A stretch of DNA of 64,000 nucleotides from the NCBI RefSeq assembly GCF_009707365.1, contig NZ_CP046122.1:1116001-1180000 (forward strand), in the 5' to 3' direction. Under the pieces are notes generated by a model. It was not told where the DNA came from and ran no database searches. It saw nothing but the letters and a program-made list of their open reading frames with translations. This DNA is from Microlunatus sp. Gsoil 973. GTDB lineage: Bacteria > Actinomycetota > Actinomycetes > Propionibacteriales > Propionibacteriaceae. A program made the position numbers and the translations under genes. Shown in pieces: positions 24,659-35,607 of this stretch (position 1 is the first letter of the stretch; each line of letters opens with the position of its first letter).

Positions 24659-25546
24659 GTGGAAGGGCAGGGATCGATCCGGGCTGTGCTGGCCGAAGCG
24701 AGCTGCAGGCTCGCGACCGCCGGCGTGGAGAGTGCCGACGCCGATGCGATGGCCCTGCTGGAGGTGGCGTCCGGGCGCTCCCGCTCGGAGCTGTTGATCA
24801 CCGACGCTGTCGGTGGGGTGCTCGACGACGCAGCTGCCGGCCGGTTCGCGCAGCTGATCACGCGACGGGAGACCAGGGAGCCGCTGCAGCACATCACCGG
24901 GGTGGCGTACTTCCGACATGTCAGCCTGCAGGTCGGTCCCGGAGTCTTCGTGCCCAGGCCGGAGACCGAGGTGATGGCCGGCTGGGCGATCGATCGCCTG
25001 CGCGAGATCGTCGGGACCGGCAGGGTGCCGATCGGAGTAGACCTGTGCTCGGGTTCCGGCGCGATCGCCCGGTCGTTGGCCGACGAGGTCCCCGAGGCCG
25101 AGCTGTACGCGATCGAGCTCAGTGAGGACGCCGCACGCTGGGCCGCCAGGAATCTGTCCGGCACCGGGGTCGATCTGCGGACCGGTGACATGGCCACGGC
25201 GTTCCCGGAGCTGGACGGCACCGTCGACGTGCTGGTCTGCAACCCCCCGTACATCCCGTTGGCCGCCTGGGAGTCGGTGCAGCCGGAGGCCCGTGATCAT
25301 GACCCGCAGGTCGCGCTGTTCTCCGGTGACGACGGGCTCGACGCGATCCGGATCCTGACCCGGGTCGCCGCCCGCCTGCTGCGTCCCGGTGGCTGGGTCG
25401 CGGTCGAACACGCCGAAGTGCAGGCCGAGTCGGTGCCGGCGCTCTTCGCCGAGTACGGCTCCTACGAGCAGATCCGGGATCACCGCGACCTATCCGGAAG
25501 ACCCCGCTTCACGACCGCACGGTTCCCTCAGTTCGCCGGTGGCTGA
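24659..25546 (+). CDS. prmC: Peptide chain release factor N5-glutamine methyltransferase
   Basis: 295 residues from GTG 24659; the open frame upstream to 24512 is not conserved. Class I SAM methyltransferase that methylates the GGQ glutamine of RF1 and RF2. N-terminal substrate domain (SADADAMALLEVASGRSRSELL, REPLQHITGVAYFRHVSLQVGPGVFVPRPETEVM), SAM motif I VDLCSGSGAIARSLA, and the catalytic NPPY in VLVCNPPYIP. Fits PrmC over its full length. Followed closely by the Sua5 gene. Confidence 0.95.
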   Translation: MEGQGSIRAVLAEASCRLATAGVESADADAMALLEVASGRSRSELLITDAVGGVLDDAAAGRFAQLITRRETREPLQHITGVAYFRHVSLQVGPGVFVPRPETEVMAGWAIDRLREIVGTGRVPIGVDLCSGSGAIARSLADEVPEAELYAIELSEDAARWAARNLSGTGVDLRTGDMATAFPELDGTVDVLVCNPPYIPLAAWESVQPEARDHDPQVALFSGDDGLDAIRILTRVAARLLRPGGWVAVEHAEVQAESVPALFAEYGSYEQIRDHRDLSGRPRFTTARFPQFAGG

Positions 25547-25601
25547 GCGACCTCTCGCCGAGTGATCCGGTCCGCCGCCCGACGTGGCAGGATTGGCGCC
25601 G

Positions 25602-26540
25602 ATGACTGACCAGACCACGGATCCGGGCGAATCCCAGACGACCAGTGAGCCGCCGGGTCCCCGATATGCCCGCTACGACTGCACCGACCGCGCCGACCGC
25701 TCCGCCGTCGACGAGGCGGCGGCCGCTGCCCGGCGGGCGCTGGACGCGGGCGAGTGCATCGTGCTGCCGACCGACACCGTCTACGGAATCGGTGCGGACG
25801 CGTACAACGCCGATGCGGTCCAGCGGTTGCTGGACGCCAAGGGGCGCGGCCGGGAGAAGCCGCCGCCGGTCCTGATCTCCGACGCCCACTTCGTCAAGGC
25901 ACTCGCCGCAGACGTCCCCGACGAGGCGATGTCGCTGGTCAAGGCGCTGTGGCCCGGAGCGCTGACCATCATCTGCAAGGCCAACGACCGGCTGCGGATG
26001 GACCTGGGGGAGACCAACGGAACGGTCGGATTGCGGGTGCCGGATCATCCGCTGACCCGCGAGCTGCTTCGGCAGACCGGTCCACTGGCGGTCAGCAGTG
26101 CGAACAAGACCGGCCGGGCGGCGGCGTCGACCTGCGACAGCGCGATCGAGCAACTCGACGACAGCGTTGCGGTCTATCTCGATGGCGGCGAGCTCACCGG
26201 CACCGAGGGCAAGCCGTCGACGATCGTGGACTTCACCATCAAGGACACGGGTCAGATCCTGCGATCGGGTGCCATCAGCCTGGAGACCCTTCAGGAGTAC
26301 CTACCCGACGTCGAGGACCTGGCGACCGAGGCGGAGGCCGCCGAGGAGACGCCCAACTACACGACGGCCGAGCTGCGGGCCCGGCACACCCTGCAACCGC
26401 CACTGGAGACACCCGCCGAGCCGACTGCGCCGGCCGCCGAGACCCCGGCTGCACCGGCCGCGCCGGCGATGCCACAGGTCGCGGAGCCGTTGCCGCAGTC
26501 ACAGCCGACACCGGTTCGTACCGAAGGCACCAACGGCTGA
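25602..26540 (+). CDS. L-threonylcarbamoyladenylate synthase (Sua5/YrdC family)
   Basis: 312 residues from ATG 25602. Makes threonylcarbamoyl-AMP for the t6A37 modification of ANN-decoding tRNAs. YrdC domain at residues ~25-215: GECIVLPTDTVYGIGADAYN, KGRGREKPPPVLISD, LVKALWPGALTIICKA, GLRVPDHPL, PLAVSSANKTGRAAAST and KPSTIVDFT. The C-terminal ~90 residues are a Pro/Ala-rich disordered tail, without the Sua5 C-terminal domain. Conserved order between prmC and wecA; 3 bp separate it from wecA. Confidence 0.92.
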   Translation: MTDQTTDPGESQTTSEPPGPRYARYDCTDRADRSAVDEAAAAARRALDAGECIVLPTDTVYGIGADAYNADAVQRLLDAKGRGREKPPPVLISDAHFVKALAADVPDEAMSLVKALWPGALTIICKANDRLRMDLGETNGTVGLRVPDHPLTRELLRQTGPLAVSSANKTGRAAASTCDSAIEQLDDSVAVYLDGGELTGTEGKPSTIVDFTIKDTGQILRSGAISLETLQEYLPDVEDLATEAEAAEETPNYTTAELRARHTLQPPLETPAEPTAPAAETPAAPAAPAMPQVAEPLPQSQPTPVRTEGTNG

Positions 26541-26543
26541 TCG

Positions 26544-27710
26544 ATGCGCGAATACCTGCTGGTGCTGCTGATCTCGGCCGCCACGACCTACGTCCTCGCG
26601 GCGGTGTGGCGGCGGGTCGCACTACAGGTCGGGGCAGTCGCCCGGGTGCGCAAGCGGGATGTGCACACCGTCGAGATGCCGTACTTCGGCGGCGTGGCCA
26701 TGCTGTTCGGCATCGCCGCAGCATTCCTGATCGCCAGCCACCTGCCGTTCCTGGGCTCCAACGCGACCGTACGGTCCGACTCCCGCGGCGTGTTGATCGC
26801 CGCAGCGGTGATCTGTCTGGTCGGCGTCCTGGACGACCTGCTGGAACTCAACCCCTTCGCCAAACTCGCCGGACAGGTCCTGGCGGCCGGACTCCTGGTC
26901 GCGTTCGGCGTCAAGATGCTCTACATCCCGCTGGCCAACAACACCATCGCCCTGGACAGCAGCGTGCAGATCGCCATCACCGTGTTCCTGGTGTTGCTGT
27001 GCTCCAACGCGGTGAACTACGTCGACGGGCTGGACGGGCTTGCCGCGGGGATCGTCGGGATCGGCGCCTTCGCGTTCTTCCTCTACTCCTACAACCTGGC
27101 GGTCGAACAGCACCTGGTCCGCGCCACGACCTCGAGCCTGATCACCGTCGCCGTGGTCGGCGCCTGCGTCGGCTTCCTGCCGCACAACTTCCAACCAGCC
27201 CGGATGTTCATGGGCGACTCCGGGGCGATGCTGCTGGGATTCCTGCTCGCCGGTTCCACGATCAGCCTCACCGGACAGATGGACTCATCCCAGTTGGAGA
27301 ACACCCGGGGCAGCCTGGTGCCGACCTACCTGCCGCTGGCGCTGCCGTTGGCCGCGCTCGCACTGCCGATCCTGGATTTCGCGTTGGCCTTCATCCGGCG
27401 CACCTACCACGGCAAATGGTGGTTCGTCGCCGACAAGCAGCACCTGCACCACCGGTTGATGGAACGCGGTCACGGAATGCGGCGGGCGGTACTGCTGATG
27501 TACGCCTGGACCGCACTGCTCTCCTTCGGGGTGATCATCCTCGGCCGCCTGCAGAACTGGGTGGTCATCGCTGCGATCCTGGCGGTTGCCGCAGTGCTGT
27601 TGATCCTCACCCTCGGCCGGCCGATCAGCTGGGGCGGCAAGGCGAAACGCAGCCGTTTGAACGACCGTCCGGAGGTCAAGCCCGACGTTCCGGCACGACG
27701 CCTGCCGTAA
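26544..27710 (+). CDS. wecA: Undecaprenyl-phosphate GlcNAc-1-phosphate transferase (WecA/TagO type)
   Basis: 388 residues with about 11 membrane segments. Polyprenyl-phosphate sugar-phosphotransferase that starts assembly of cell-wall polymers (linkage unit or teichoic/arabinogalactan attachment in actinobacteria). Motifs: DVHTVEMPYFGGVAMLFG, catalytic DD in CLVGVLDDLLELNPFAKL, NAVNYVDGLDGLAAGI, MFMGDSGAMLLGF, and the C-terminal HLHHRLM loop binding UDP-sugar. Same order as rfe (Rv1302) before the atp genes of Mycobacterium tuberculosis. Confidence 0.92.
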   Translation: MREYLLVLLISAATTYVLAAVWRRVALQVGAVARVRKRDVHTVEMPYFGGVAMLFGIAAAFLIASHLPFLGSNATVRSDSRGVLIAAAVICLVGVLDDLLELNPFAKLAGQVLAAGLLVAFGVKMLYIPLANNTIALDSSVQIAITVFLVLLCSNAVNYVDGLDGLAAGIVGIGAFAFFLYSYNLAVEQHLVRATTSSLITVAVVGACVGFLPHNFQPARMFMGDSGAMLLGFLLAGSTISLTGQMDSSQLENTRGSLVPTYLPLALPLAALALPILDFALAFIRRTYHGKWWFVADKQHLHHRLMERGHGMRRAVLLMYAWTALLSFGVIILGRLQNWVVIAAILAVAAVLLILTLGRPISWGGKAKRSRLNDRPEVKPDVPARRLP

Positions 27711-27823
27711 CCTCCGGTTTTGTGGGTACGGGCTGTTGGTGCCCGCACCGACCGCGGCCTCGGCCGCCGCAACCCCGCCCCGCAGCACATTGCGGCGGGG
27801 CGAGTTGCAGACGCCAGGGGACT

Positions 27824-27841
27824 TTGTGCTATTTTTCACAA
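27824..27841. promoter_or_regulatory. Candidate Rex-binding site upstream of the ATP synthase operon
   Basis: TTGTGCTATTTTTCACAA: perfect TTGTG/CACAA arms separated by 8 nt, 16 of 18 positions fitting the Rex consensus (TTGTGAA, 4 nt, TTCACAA). It is 79 bp upstream of the first atp gene, and a -10-like TGCTAT with a TTGCAG 16 bp earlier overlaps it, so bound Rex would block the promoter. Confidence 0.6.
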
Positions 27842-27919
27842 GCGTAGTGAGCCAGCCTCGACCGGTGCCGTCCGACCTTCGGCGCGCACCCCTGGCCGAT
27901 AGACAGGACAGCCGCCGAT

Positions 27920-28504
27920 ATGACGACTGAGAGCCCGCGAACCCGGAATACAGCCGGTCCGAGCATTCATGTCGTCCGTGCGCGCAAACTGCTCTACGGC
28001 GGCCTCGTCGGGGGCTGCTCGGCAGCACTGGTCTGCGTGATCATCTTCGGCATCACCGGCGGCGTGAAAGGGCTGGCTTCGGCAGCACTCGGAGCCGGCA
28101 TGGTGTTGTTCTTCTACGTCGTCGGTCAACTGGTCATGGTGGCCTTCGCCGATGCCGGGGCGCGCACCCTGCTGTCGGTCTCGATGGCCAGCTACACCGG
28201 CCGGGTGGTGATCCTCGGCCTCATCCTGGTGATCTTCCAGAACAACCGCGACGCCTGGGCGGCGATCGACACCCGAGCGGTGTTCGTAGCGGTGATCGCC
28301 GTGGTGGCCGGCTGGTTGATCGTCGAGGTGCTGGTCTTCCGCCGGTTGCGGATCGGCATCTACGATTCCGAGTACGAGGCCCCCACTGCCGCCGTGGAGG
28401 TCGAGGAGTCACGATCCGAACGACGCACTCTGGATCCCGAGGCAGAGGCCGATCAGGCCCAGGCCGAACCTCGGCGTGACGAAGGCACCGGTGACGACCG
28501 ATGA
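27920..28504 (+). CDS. ATP synthase I-like membrane protein
   Basis: 194 residues with four membrane segments (LLYGGLVGGCSAALVCVIIFGI, GLASAALGAGMVLFFYVVGQLVMV, LLSVSMASYTGRVVILGLILVIF, AVFVAVIAVVAGWLIVEVLVF) and a charged tail of about 60 residues. Topology and position upstream of atpB match the AtpI-like protein (Rv1303 position) thought to help c-ring assembly or Mg uptake. It is the first gene downstream of the putative Rex site. Sequence similarity is weak in this family, so the name rests partly on context. Confidence 0.75.
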   Translation: MTTESPRTRNTAGPSIHVVRARKLLYGGLVGGCSAALVCVIIFGITGGVKGLASAALGAGMVLFFYVVGQLVMVAFADAGARTLLSVSMASYTGRVVILGLILVIFQNNRDAWAAIDTRAVFVAVIAVVAGWLIVEVLVFRRLRIGIYDSEYEAPTAAVEVEESRSERRTLDPEAEADQAQAEPRRDEGTGDDR

Positions 28505-28552
28505 GGTCACCTGTGTCGGGGCTGAGAATCGACTGCTACCGTTTGGACCGCC

Positions 28553-28927
28553 ATGTCACAGCTGCTCGGGCGAACCACTCCGCCAACCGGCCGACGATCG
28601 TCGCCGTCGATCGCTTCCGGATTCGATCAAGCGATGACCGCGCTGTCCTACCTGCTCGGCGGTTTGATCTTCTACGGCGGTCTCGGCTGGCTGGGAGCGC
28701 ACTTCCTGCACGCGGTGTTCCTGCTGCCGATCGGCATCGTGGTCGGGCTCGGCCTGTCGACGTACCTGATGGTTCAGCGGTTCGGCAAGGCCGGCGACGC
28801 GGCGCTGGACAAGTGGGTCACCGACAAGAAGGCCAAGGAAGACGAGTGGGCGAAGCTCGCCGGCCGACCTGGGCCCGGAGGGAACCGTCAGTCCGACCTG
28901 GGCGAACCGAGCAGCAGCAGCCGGTGA
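28553..28927 (+). CDS. AtpZ/AtpI-family protein
   Basis: 124 residues from ATG 28553, with two membrane helices (ALSYLLGGLIFYGGLGWLGA, and AVFLLPIGIVVGLGLSTYLMV) followed by a charged tail (RFGKAGDAALDKWVTDKKAKEDEWAKL). Small two-helix proteins of this kind (AtpZ) lie ahead of atpB and are linked to F-type ATP synthase assembly and ion supply. Lies 59 bp before atpB. Confidence 0.75.
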   Translation: MSQLLGRTTPPTGRRSSPSIASGFDQAMTALSYLLGGLIFYGGLGWLGAHFLHAVFLLPIGIVVGLGLSTYLMVQRFGKAGDAALDKWVTDKKAKEDEWAKLAGRPGPGGNRQSDLGEPSSSSR

Positions 28928-28986
28928 TCACCGACGTGATCGACCAGAACACCAGCCGATACGGCATGAGGAGAGATCAGTAACGC

Positions 28987-29772
28987 ATGGGTACAACGCT
29001 TCTGGTTCCTCTCGAGGGCTTCCGGCCCCCGGGCGCCGAGAGCTTCGATCTGCCCAACATCGGCGGGATCCCGTACTTCGACCGGCCGATGCTGATGGCG
29101 CTGATCTCGATCGTGGTGATCATCGGCTTCTGGGCGCTGATCTCCCGGCGGATGCGATTGGTTCCGAGCAAGGGCCAGTTCGTCGGCGAGTTCACCTACA
29201 ACTTCGTCAGGGACGGCATCGCCCGGGATCAGATCGGGCATGACTTCAGGAAGTACGTCCCGTGGCTGGTCGGGCTGTTCTCCTTCCTGCTGGTGAACAA
29301 CATCTGGGAGGTCTTCCCGTTCTTCATCTTCCCGACGGTGTCCCACATCGGCTGGGCCTACGGCCTGGCGATCATGAGCTGGGTCATCTACAACGTGGTC
29401 GGCGTACGCAGACACGGTTTCTTCGGCTACTTCCGCCGGTCGGTGCTGCCGTCGGGTGTACCGGCGGCGATGTGGCCGATCGTCATCCCGATCGAGTTTC
29501 TCTCCAACATCATTCTGCGACCGATCACCCTCAGTCTCCGGCTCTTCGGCAACATGTTCGCCGGTCACCTGCTGATCTTGATCTTCGTGACCGGCGGCGA
29601 GTACCTGCTGCTGGAGAGTGAATCACTGCTCAACAACGCAGTCGGCGTCCTCTCGCTGATCTTCTCGATGGCGATCTTCGGCCTTGAGCTCTTCGTCGCG
29701 GCGTTCCAGGCCTACATCTTCACGCTCCTCAGTGCCCAGTACGTCGGCGCATCACTGGCCGACGAGCACTGA
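28987..29772 (+). CDS. atpB: F0F1 ATP synthase subunit a
   Basis: 261 residues, starting just after GAGGAGAG-type sequence. Five or six transmembrane helices forming the proton half-channels facing the c-ring. The essential Arg is in IILRPITLSLRLFGNMFAGH, the signature of subunit a, with the conserved Gln/His positions in the last helix (LFVAAFQAYIFTLLSAQYVGASL). Membrane protein of the Fo sector; followed by atpE. Confidence 0.95.
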   Translation: MGTTLLVPLEGFRPPGAESFDLPNIGGIPYFDRPMLMALISIVVIIGFWALISRRMRLVPSKGQFVGEFTYNFVRDGIARDQIGHDFRKYVPWLVGLFSFLLVNNIWEVFPFFIFPTVSHIGWAYGLAIMSWVIYNVVGVRRHGFFGYFRRSVLPSGVPAAMWPIVIPIEFLSNIILRPITLSLRLFGNMFAGHLLILIFVTGGEYLLLESESLLNNAVGVLSLIFSMAIFGLELFVAAFQAYIFTLLSAQYVGASLADEH

Positions 29773-29838
29773 CAACAACAACGACTTCTGGCTCGGACAG
29801 CCAGCGGAAATCCTGAACAGGGAAAGGAAACCCAAGCA

Positions 29839-30066
29839 ATGACTCCACTCGAACTGACCGGCTCGGTCTCCTCGCTCGGCTACGGCCTCGCCGCGATCGG
29901 CCCCGGCATCGGTGTGGGCATCATCTTCGCCGCCGTGATCCAGGGAACCGCACGGCAGCCGGAAGCCCGGGGTGCGATGATGGGCACCGCCTGGATCGGC
30001 TTCGCGCTGACAGAGGCGTTGGCCATGATCGGCCTGGCCATGGCGTTCGTCTTCAACGTGTCCTGA
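29839..30066 (+). CDS. atpE: F0F1 ATP synthase subunit c
   Basis: 75 residues, a helical hairpin. The first helix has the glycine repeat [17 protein letters not shown], the polar loop ARQPEARG, and the second helix carries the proton-binding Glu59 in [14 protein letters not shown]. No Na-binding residue pattern is seen, so it is a proton-type ring. AGGGAAAGG precedes the start at a longer-than-usual distance. Confidence 0.96.
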   Translation: MTPLELTGSVSSLGYGLAAIGPGIGVGIIFAAVIQGTARQPEARGAMMGTAWIGFALTEALAMIGLAMAFVFNVS

Positions 30067-30070
30067 TCGG

Positions 30071-30634
30071 ATGGGTCCGATGACCACACTGCTCGTCGGG
30101 TTGGCAGAGAACCCGGTTGTCCCGCATCTGTCGGAGTTCATCGCTGCGATCGTCTTCGCGATCTTGCTCGCGGTGATCTTCGCCAAGATGTTCATGCCTC
30201 GCTTCGAGAAGACCTACCAGGAGCGGGCCGAGGCGATCGAGGGCGGTATCCAGAAGGCGGAGAAGGCTCAGGCCGACGCCCAGGCTGCTCTCGAGCAGTA
30301 CCAGGCACAGCTCGCCGACGCCCGCGGTGAAGCCGCCCAGATCAGGGAAGCGGCCAAGGCCGATGCTGCTCAGATCACCGCCGACGCCCGTCAACGGGCC
30401 CAGGCGGAGGCTGATCGGATCGTCGCCGCGGCGCACTCCCAGCTCGAGGCCGAGCGCAACCAGATCGTCAACCAGCTGCGTACCGAACTCGGCGGACTGG
30501 CGACGACCCTGGCCGGCCGGATCGTCGGGGAATCACTGGACGACGACGAGCGTGCCCGCCGGACGGTTGATCGCTTCCTGGCCGACCTGGAAGCCGCCGA
30601 CTCCCGAGCGCCCCAAGGAGCCGACGTCCCGTGA
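30071..30634 (+). CDS. atpF: F0F1 ATP synthase subunit b
   Basis: 187 residues; a single N-terminal membrane helix (FIAAIVFAILLAVIFAKMFM) followed by a long charged helix (residues ~45-160; RAEAIEGGIQKAEKAQADAQAALEQYQAQLADARGEAAQIREAA region), which dimerises as the peripheral stalk. ATG at 30071 with an in-frame ATG at 30080 as alternative. It overlaps atpH by 4 bp (GTGA). Confidence 0.95.
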   Translation: MGPMTTLLVGLAENPVVPHLSEFIAAIVFAILLAVIFAKMFMPRFEKTYQERAEAIEGGIQKAEKAQADAQAALEQYQAQLADARGEAAQIREAAKADAAQITADARQRAQAEADRIVAAAHSQLEAERNQIVNQLRTELGGLATTLAGRIVGESLDDDERARRTVDRFLADLEAADSRAPQGADVP

Positions 30635-31422
30635 GCATCGAATCCGAGACCGCTCTCCGCGAGCTGGACGCCACCCTTGACCGGTCGCCGGTCAGTGGCG
30701 AACTGGCCGACGAGCTGTTCTCGGTCGTCGACCTGCTGCAGAGCGAACCGTCTCTGCGCCGGGCGGTGACCGACCCGGCGACCCCGGCCGAACGGCGCCA
30801 GTCGCTGGCTGCGGGCCTGCTGCGTTCGCGGATCAGCGAGACCGCGCTCAACCTGATCACCGAGGGCGTGGGCAAGCGGTTGGGCGGCACTGCGCTGCTC
30901 GACGGGCTGGAGCGGCAGGCGGTCCGCGCACTGCTCAAGTCGGCCCAGACGGCCGGCACGCTGGACGAGGTGGAGGACCAGCTCTTCCGCTTCGGGCGCG
31001 TGGTCGACGGCGATCCGGAGCTCCGCGGTGCGATCACCGACCGGACCGCGTCGCTGGAACGGCGCTCGGCCCTTGTCGACCAGCTGGTCGGCGGGAAAAC
31101 CGCGCCGGAGACGACCCGACTGGCCAAGCGTGCGTTGGCCGCCCGGGACCGGAACTTCTTCCGGACGCTGAACGGCTACATCGAGCTGGCGGCAAGCACC
31201 CGGGATCGGGTGATTGCCACGGTGCGGGTGGCCAGGCCGCTGGAACTGCAGCAGCGGGAGCGGCTGCAGAACGCGTTGGCCCGGCAGATCGGCCGAGAGA
31301 TCGCGCTGCAGGAGATCGTCGAACCCGACCTGATCGGTGGGATCCGGGTTGAGATCGGTGACGAGGTCATCGAAGGCACGGTCTCCGGCCGGTTGGAAGC
31401 CGTACGACGGCAGTTCGAGTGA
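30631..31422 (+). CDS. atpH: F0F1 ATP synthase subunit delta
   Basis: 263 residues from the GTG that overlaps the atpF stop. Longer than E. coli delta (177) as in other actinobacteria. The C-terminal part bears the delta signature LARQIGREIALQEIVEPDLIGGIRVEIGDEVIEGTVSGRLEAVRRQF. Connects the peripheral stalk to the top of F1. A 114-bp spacer containing a palindromic repeat separates it from atpA. Confidence 0.94.
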   Translation: MSIESETALRELDATLDRSPVSGELADELFSVVDLLQSEPSLRRAVTDPATPAERRQSLAAGLLRSRISETALNLITEGVGKRLGGTALLDGLERQAVRALLKSAQTAGTLDEVEDQLFRFGRVVDGDPELRGAITDRTASLERRSALVDQLVGGKTAPETTRLAKRALAARDRNFFRTLNGYIELAASTRDRVIATVRVARPLELQQRERLQNALARQIGREIALQEIVEPDLIGGIRVEIGDEVIEGTVSGRLEAVRRQFE

Positions 31423-31442
31423 GCGGAACGGCCGAGCAGGGC

Positions 31443-31463
31443 GCCCTGAGCTTGTCGAAGGGC
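31443..31463. repeat. REP-like element in the atpH-atpA spacer
   Basis: CCCTGAGCTTGTCGAAGGG, flanked by G and C. It is an imperfect palindrome (GCCCT...AGGGC arms) whose sequence is a commonly seen intergenic repeat in many high-GC genomes. Only one copy was noticed in this window. Confidence 0.6.
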
Positions 31464-31536
31464 AACAAGACGACGACTCTGGGTAGCAACACCCGGAACA
31501 CGAGATAGAGAAACCTCGAGAGCAGGAACGAAGGCG

Positions 31537-33174
31537 ATGGCAGAACTCACGATTCGCCCGGAGGAGATCCGGGAAGCCCTGGACAGCTACGTCCGGAATT
31601 ACACCCCGGAGACCTCCAGCCGCGAAGAGGTCGGCACCGTGACCAGCTCCGGTGACGGCATCGCGCGTGTTGAGGGTCTGCCGTCGGCGATGGCCAACGA
31701 ACTGCTGCAGTTCGAGAACGGCACCATCGGCATCGCGCAGAACCTCGACGTCCGCGAGATCGGCGTCGTCGTGATGGGCGACTCCGAGGGCATCGAGGAA
31801 GGCTCGACCGTCAAGAGCACCGGCGACATCCTCTCGGTGCCGGTCGGTGACGGCTACCTCGGCCGGGTCGTCGACGCACTGGGTCGCCCGATCGACGGTC
31901 TGGGTGACATCACCCCGATCGACGAGCGCCGCGACCTGGAGGTCCAGGCGGCCGGCGTAATGGACCGCCAGGAGGTCCGGCAGCCGCTGCAGACCGGCAT
32001 CAAGGCCATCGACGGGATGATCCCGATCGGTCGCGGCCAGCGGCAGCTGATCATCGGCGACCGCAAGACCGGCAAGACCGCGATCGCAGTCGACACGATC
32101 ATCAACCAGAAGGACAACTGGGCCACCGGCGACCCGGAGCAGCAGGTCCGCTGCATCTACGTCGCGATCGGCCAGAAGGCGTCGACGATCGCCTCCGTCC
32201 GCGCCGCCCTGGAGAACGCCGGCGCTCTGGAATACACCGCGATCGTCGCCGCACCGGCCTCGGATCCGGCCGGTTACAAGTACATCGCCCCGTACACCGG
32301 TTCGGCCATCGGCCAGCACTGGATGTACCAGGGCAAGCACGTCCTGATCGTCTTCGACGACCTCTCCAAGCAGGCCGAGGCGTACCGCGCGATGTCACTG
32401 CTGCTGCGCCGCCCGCCGGGCCGTGAGGCGTACCCCGGTGACGTGTTCTACCTGCACTCCCGGCTGCTGGAGCGTTGCGCGAAGCTGTCCGACCGGCTGG
32501 GCGGTGGGTCGATGACCGGGCTGCCGATCATCGAAACCAAGGCCAATGACGTCTCGGCCTACATCCCGACCAACGTCATCTCGATCACCGACGGTCAGAT
32601 CTTCCTGCAGTCCGACCTGTTCAACGCCAACCAGCGTCCGGCGATCGATGTCGGCATCTCGGTGTCGCGGGTCGGCGGTGCCGCCCAGACGAAGGCGATG
32701 AAGACGGCGGCTGCTCCGCTGAAGACCGAACTGGCCCGGTACCGCGACATGCAGGCCTTCGCGATGTTCGCCTCCGACCTGGACGCCACCACCCGGCGCC
32801 AGCTGGAGCGTGGAGGCCGGCTGATGGAACTGCTGAAGCAGCCGCAGTACGACCCGTACCCGATGGAGGAGCAGGCGGTCAGCATCTGGGCCGGCCTGGA
32901 CGGCCAGCTGGACGACGTACCCGTGGCGGACGTGCTGCGCTTCGAGCAGGAGATGTTGGAACACCTGCGGCACAACAGCACCGTGCTGGCCGGCATCAAG
33001 GAGACCAAGGTCTTCGACGACTCCGCGATGGACACGCTGCGGGAGCAGATCGCCGAGTTCAAGAAGGGCTTCCAGACCTCCGAGGGCAAGTTCCTCGGCG
33101 TCGGCCGCGAGGAGCACGAGCCCCTGGACGCCGACGAGGTGGCCCAGGAGCAGATCGTCCGGCAGGCGCGCTGA
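31537..33174 (+). CDS. atpA: F0F1 ATP synthase subunit alpha
   Basis: 545 residues. N-terminal barrel ([32 protein letters not shown]), nucleotide domain with Walker A GDRKTGKT and the segment [46 protein letters not shown], and the catalytic Arg-finger region ([16 protein letters not shown]). The C-terminal extension after residue ~510 ([28 protein letters not shown]) is the longer actinobacterial type. Noncatalytic nucleotide-binding subunit of F1. Confidence 0.97.
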   Translation: MAELTIRPEEIREALDSYVRNYTPETSSREEVGTVTSSGDGIARVEGLPSAMANELLQFENGTIGIAQNLDVREIGVVVMGDSEGIEEGSTVKSTGDILSVPVGDGYLGRVVDALGRPIDGLGDITPIDERRDLEVQAAGVMDRQEVRQPLQTGIKAIDGMIPIGRGQRQLIIGDRKTGKTAIAVDTIINQKDNWATGDPEQQVRCIYVAIGQKASTIASVRAALENAGALEYTAIVAAPASDPAGYKYIAPYTGSAIGQHWMYQGKHVLIVFDDLSKQAEAYRAMSLLLRRPPGREAYPGDVFYLHSRLLERCAKLSDRLGGGSMTGLPIIETKANDVSAYIPTNVISITDGQIFLQSDLFNANQRPAIDVGISVSRVGGAAQTKAMKTAAAPLKTELARYRDMQAFAMFASDLDATTRRQLERGGRLMELLKQPQYDPYPMEEQAVSIWAGLDGQLDDVPVADVLRFEQEMLEHLRHNSTVLAGIKETKVFDDSAMDTLREQIAEFKKGFQTSEGKFLGVGREEHEPLDADEVAQEQIVRQAR

Positions 33175-33228
33175 GGGTCGACGACGTGATTTCCGGCGTG
33201 TACACCATCGGCTGGCCGAGGAGGAGCG

Positions 33229-34140
33229 ATGCCCGCATCACTGCGTGAGTTGAGGGCCAGACGCGCCTCGGCAACCAACATCAAGAAGATCACCCGCGCC
33301 ATGGAGCTGATCGCTGCCTCGCGGATCATCAAGGCCCAGCAGCGGGCCAGGGAGGCGGCGCCGTACCAGTCCGAGCTGACCCGCGCGGTGTCGGCTCTGG
33401 CCACCTACTCCAACGTCGACCATGCGCTGCTCACCGAGGCGGAGAACCCGCGGCGGGCGGCGATGTTGCTGATCACCTCCGACCGCGGCCAGGCGGGGGC
33501 GTACTCGTCGACGGTGATCCGGGAGGGTGAGCAGCTGCGTGAGCTGCTGGCCGGGAACGGGCTGGAAGTCGTTCCGTTCCTGTCCGGCCGCAAGGCCGCG
33601 GCGTTCTACAACTTCCGGGAGCGTCCGGTGGCGGGGCAGTGGTCGGGCTATTCCGACGGCCCGACCTATGCCGACGCGCGGATTATCGCCGACGCCCTGC
33701 TGGAGTCGTTCAACACCCCGACCGGCGAGGGCGGGGTGGACGAGATCCACATCGTCTACACCCGGTTCGTGTCCATGATCGCCCAGCGCGTCGAGGTCAT
33801 CCGGCTATTGCCGCTCGAGGTCGTCGAGGGGGATCAGGCGCCGTCGCAGGACGAGCTGTTGCCCCTGTACGACTTCGAACCGAACGCCGAGACGGTGCTG
33901 GACGAGCTGCTGCCGCTGTACGTGGCCAGCCGGATCCACTACTGCCTGTTGCAGGCGGCGGCCTCCGAGCTCGCTGCCCGGCAACGGGCGATGAAGTCGG
34001 CCACCGACAACGCCGAAGACCTCATCCAACGGCTGACGCGGGAGGCCAACCAGGTCCGCCAGGCCGGCATCACCCAGGAAATCAGCGAGATCGTCGGCGG
34101 CGCCAACGCGCTGGCCGACGCTGCAGCCGAATCCGATTGA
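33229..34140 (+). CDS. atpG: F0F1 ATP synthase subunit gamma
   Basis: 303 residues from ATG 33229 with GAGGAG upstream. N- and C-terminal helices form the rotating coiled-coil (LRELRARRASATNIKKITRAMELIAASRI and SEIVGGANALADAA), with the conserved ASELAARQRAMKSATDNAEDLIQ segment. An extra loop (~residues 195-225, DQAPSQDELLPLYDFEPN) resembles the actinobacterial gamma loop linked to limiting ATP hydrolysis. Confidence 0.96.
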   Translation: MPASLRELRARRASATNIKKITRAMELIAASRIIKAQQRAREAAPYQSELTRAVSALATYSNVDHALLTEAENPRRAAMLLITSDRGQAGAYSSTVIREGEQLRELLAGNGLEVVPFLSGRKAAAFYNFRERPVAGQWSGYSDGPTYADARIIADALLESFNTPTGEGGVDEIHIVYTRFVSMIAQRVEVIRLLPLEVVEGDQAPSQDELLPLYDFEPNAETVLDELLPLYVASRIHYCLLQAAASELAARQRAMKSATDNAEDLIQRLTREANQVRQAGITQEISEIVGGANALADAAAESD

Positions 34141-34144
34141 GTAA

Positions 34145-35605
<1,461 letters not shown>

Positions 35606-35607
35606 TC

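Noticed and set aside
25754-27847. 697-codon plus-strand frame over sua5-wecA
   Set aside because: Arg/Gly/Pro-rich translation in the +1 shadow of two clear genes.
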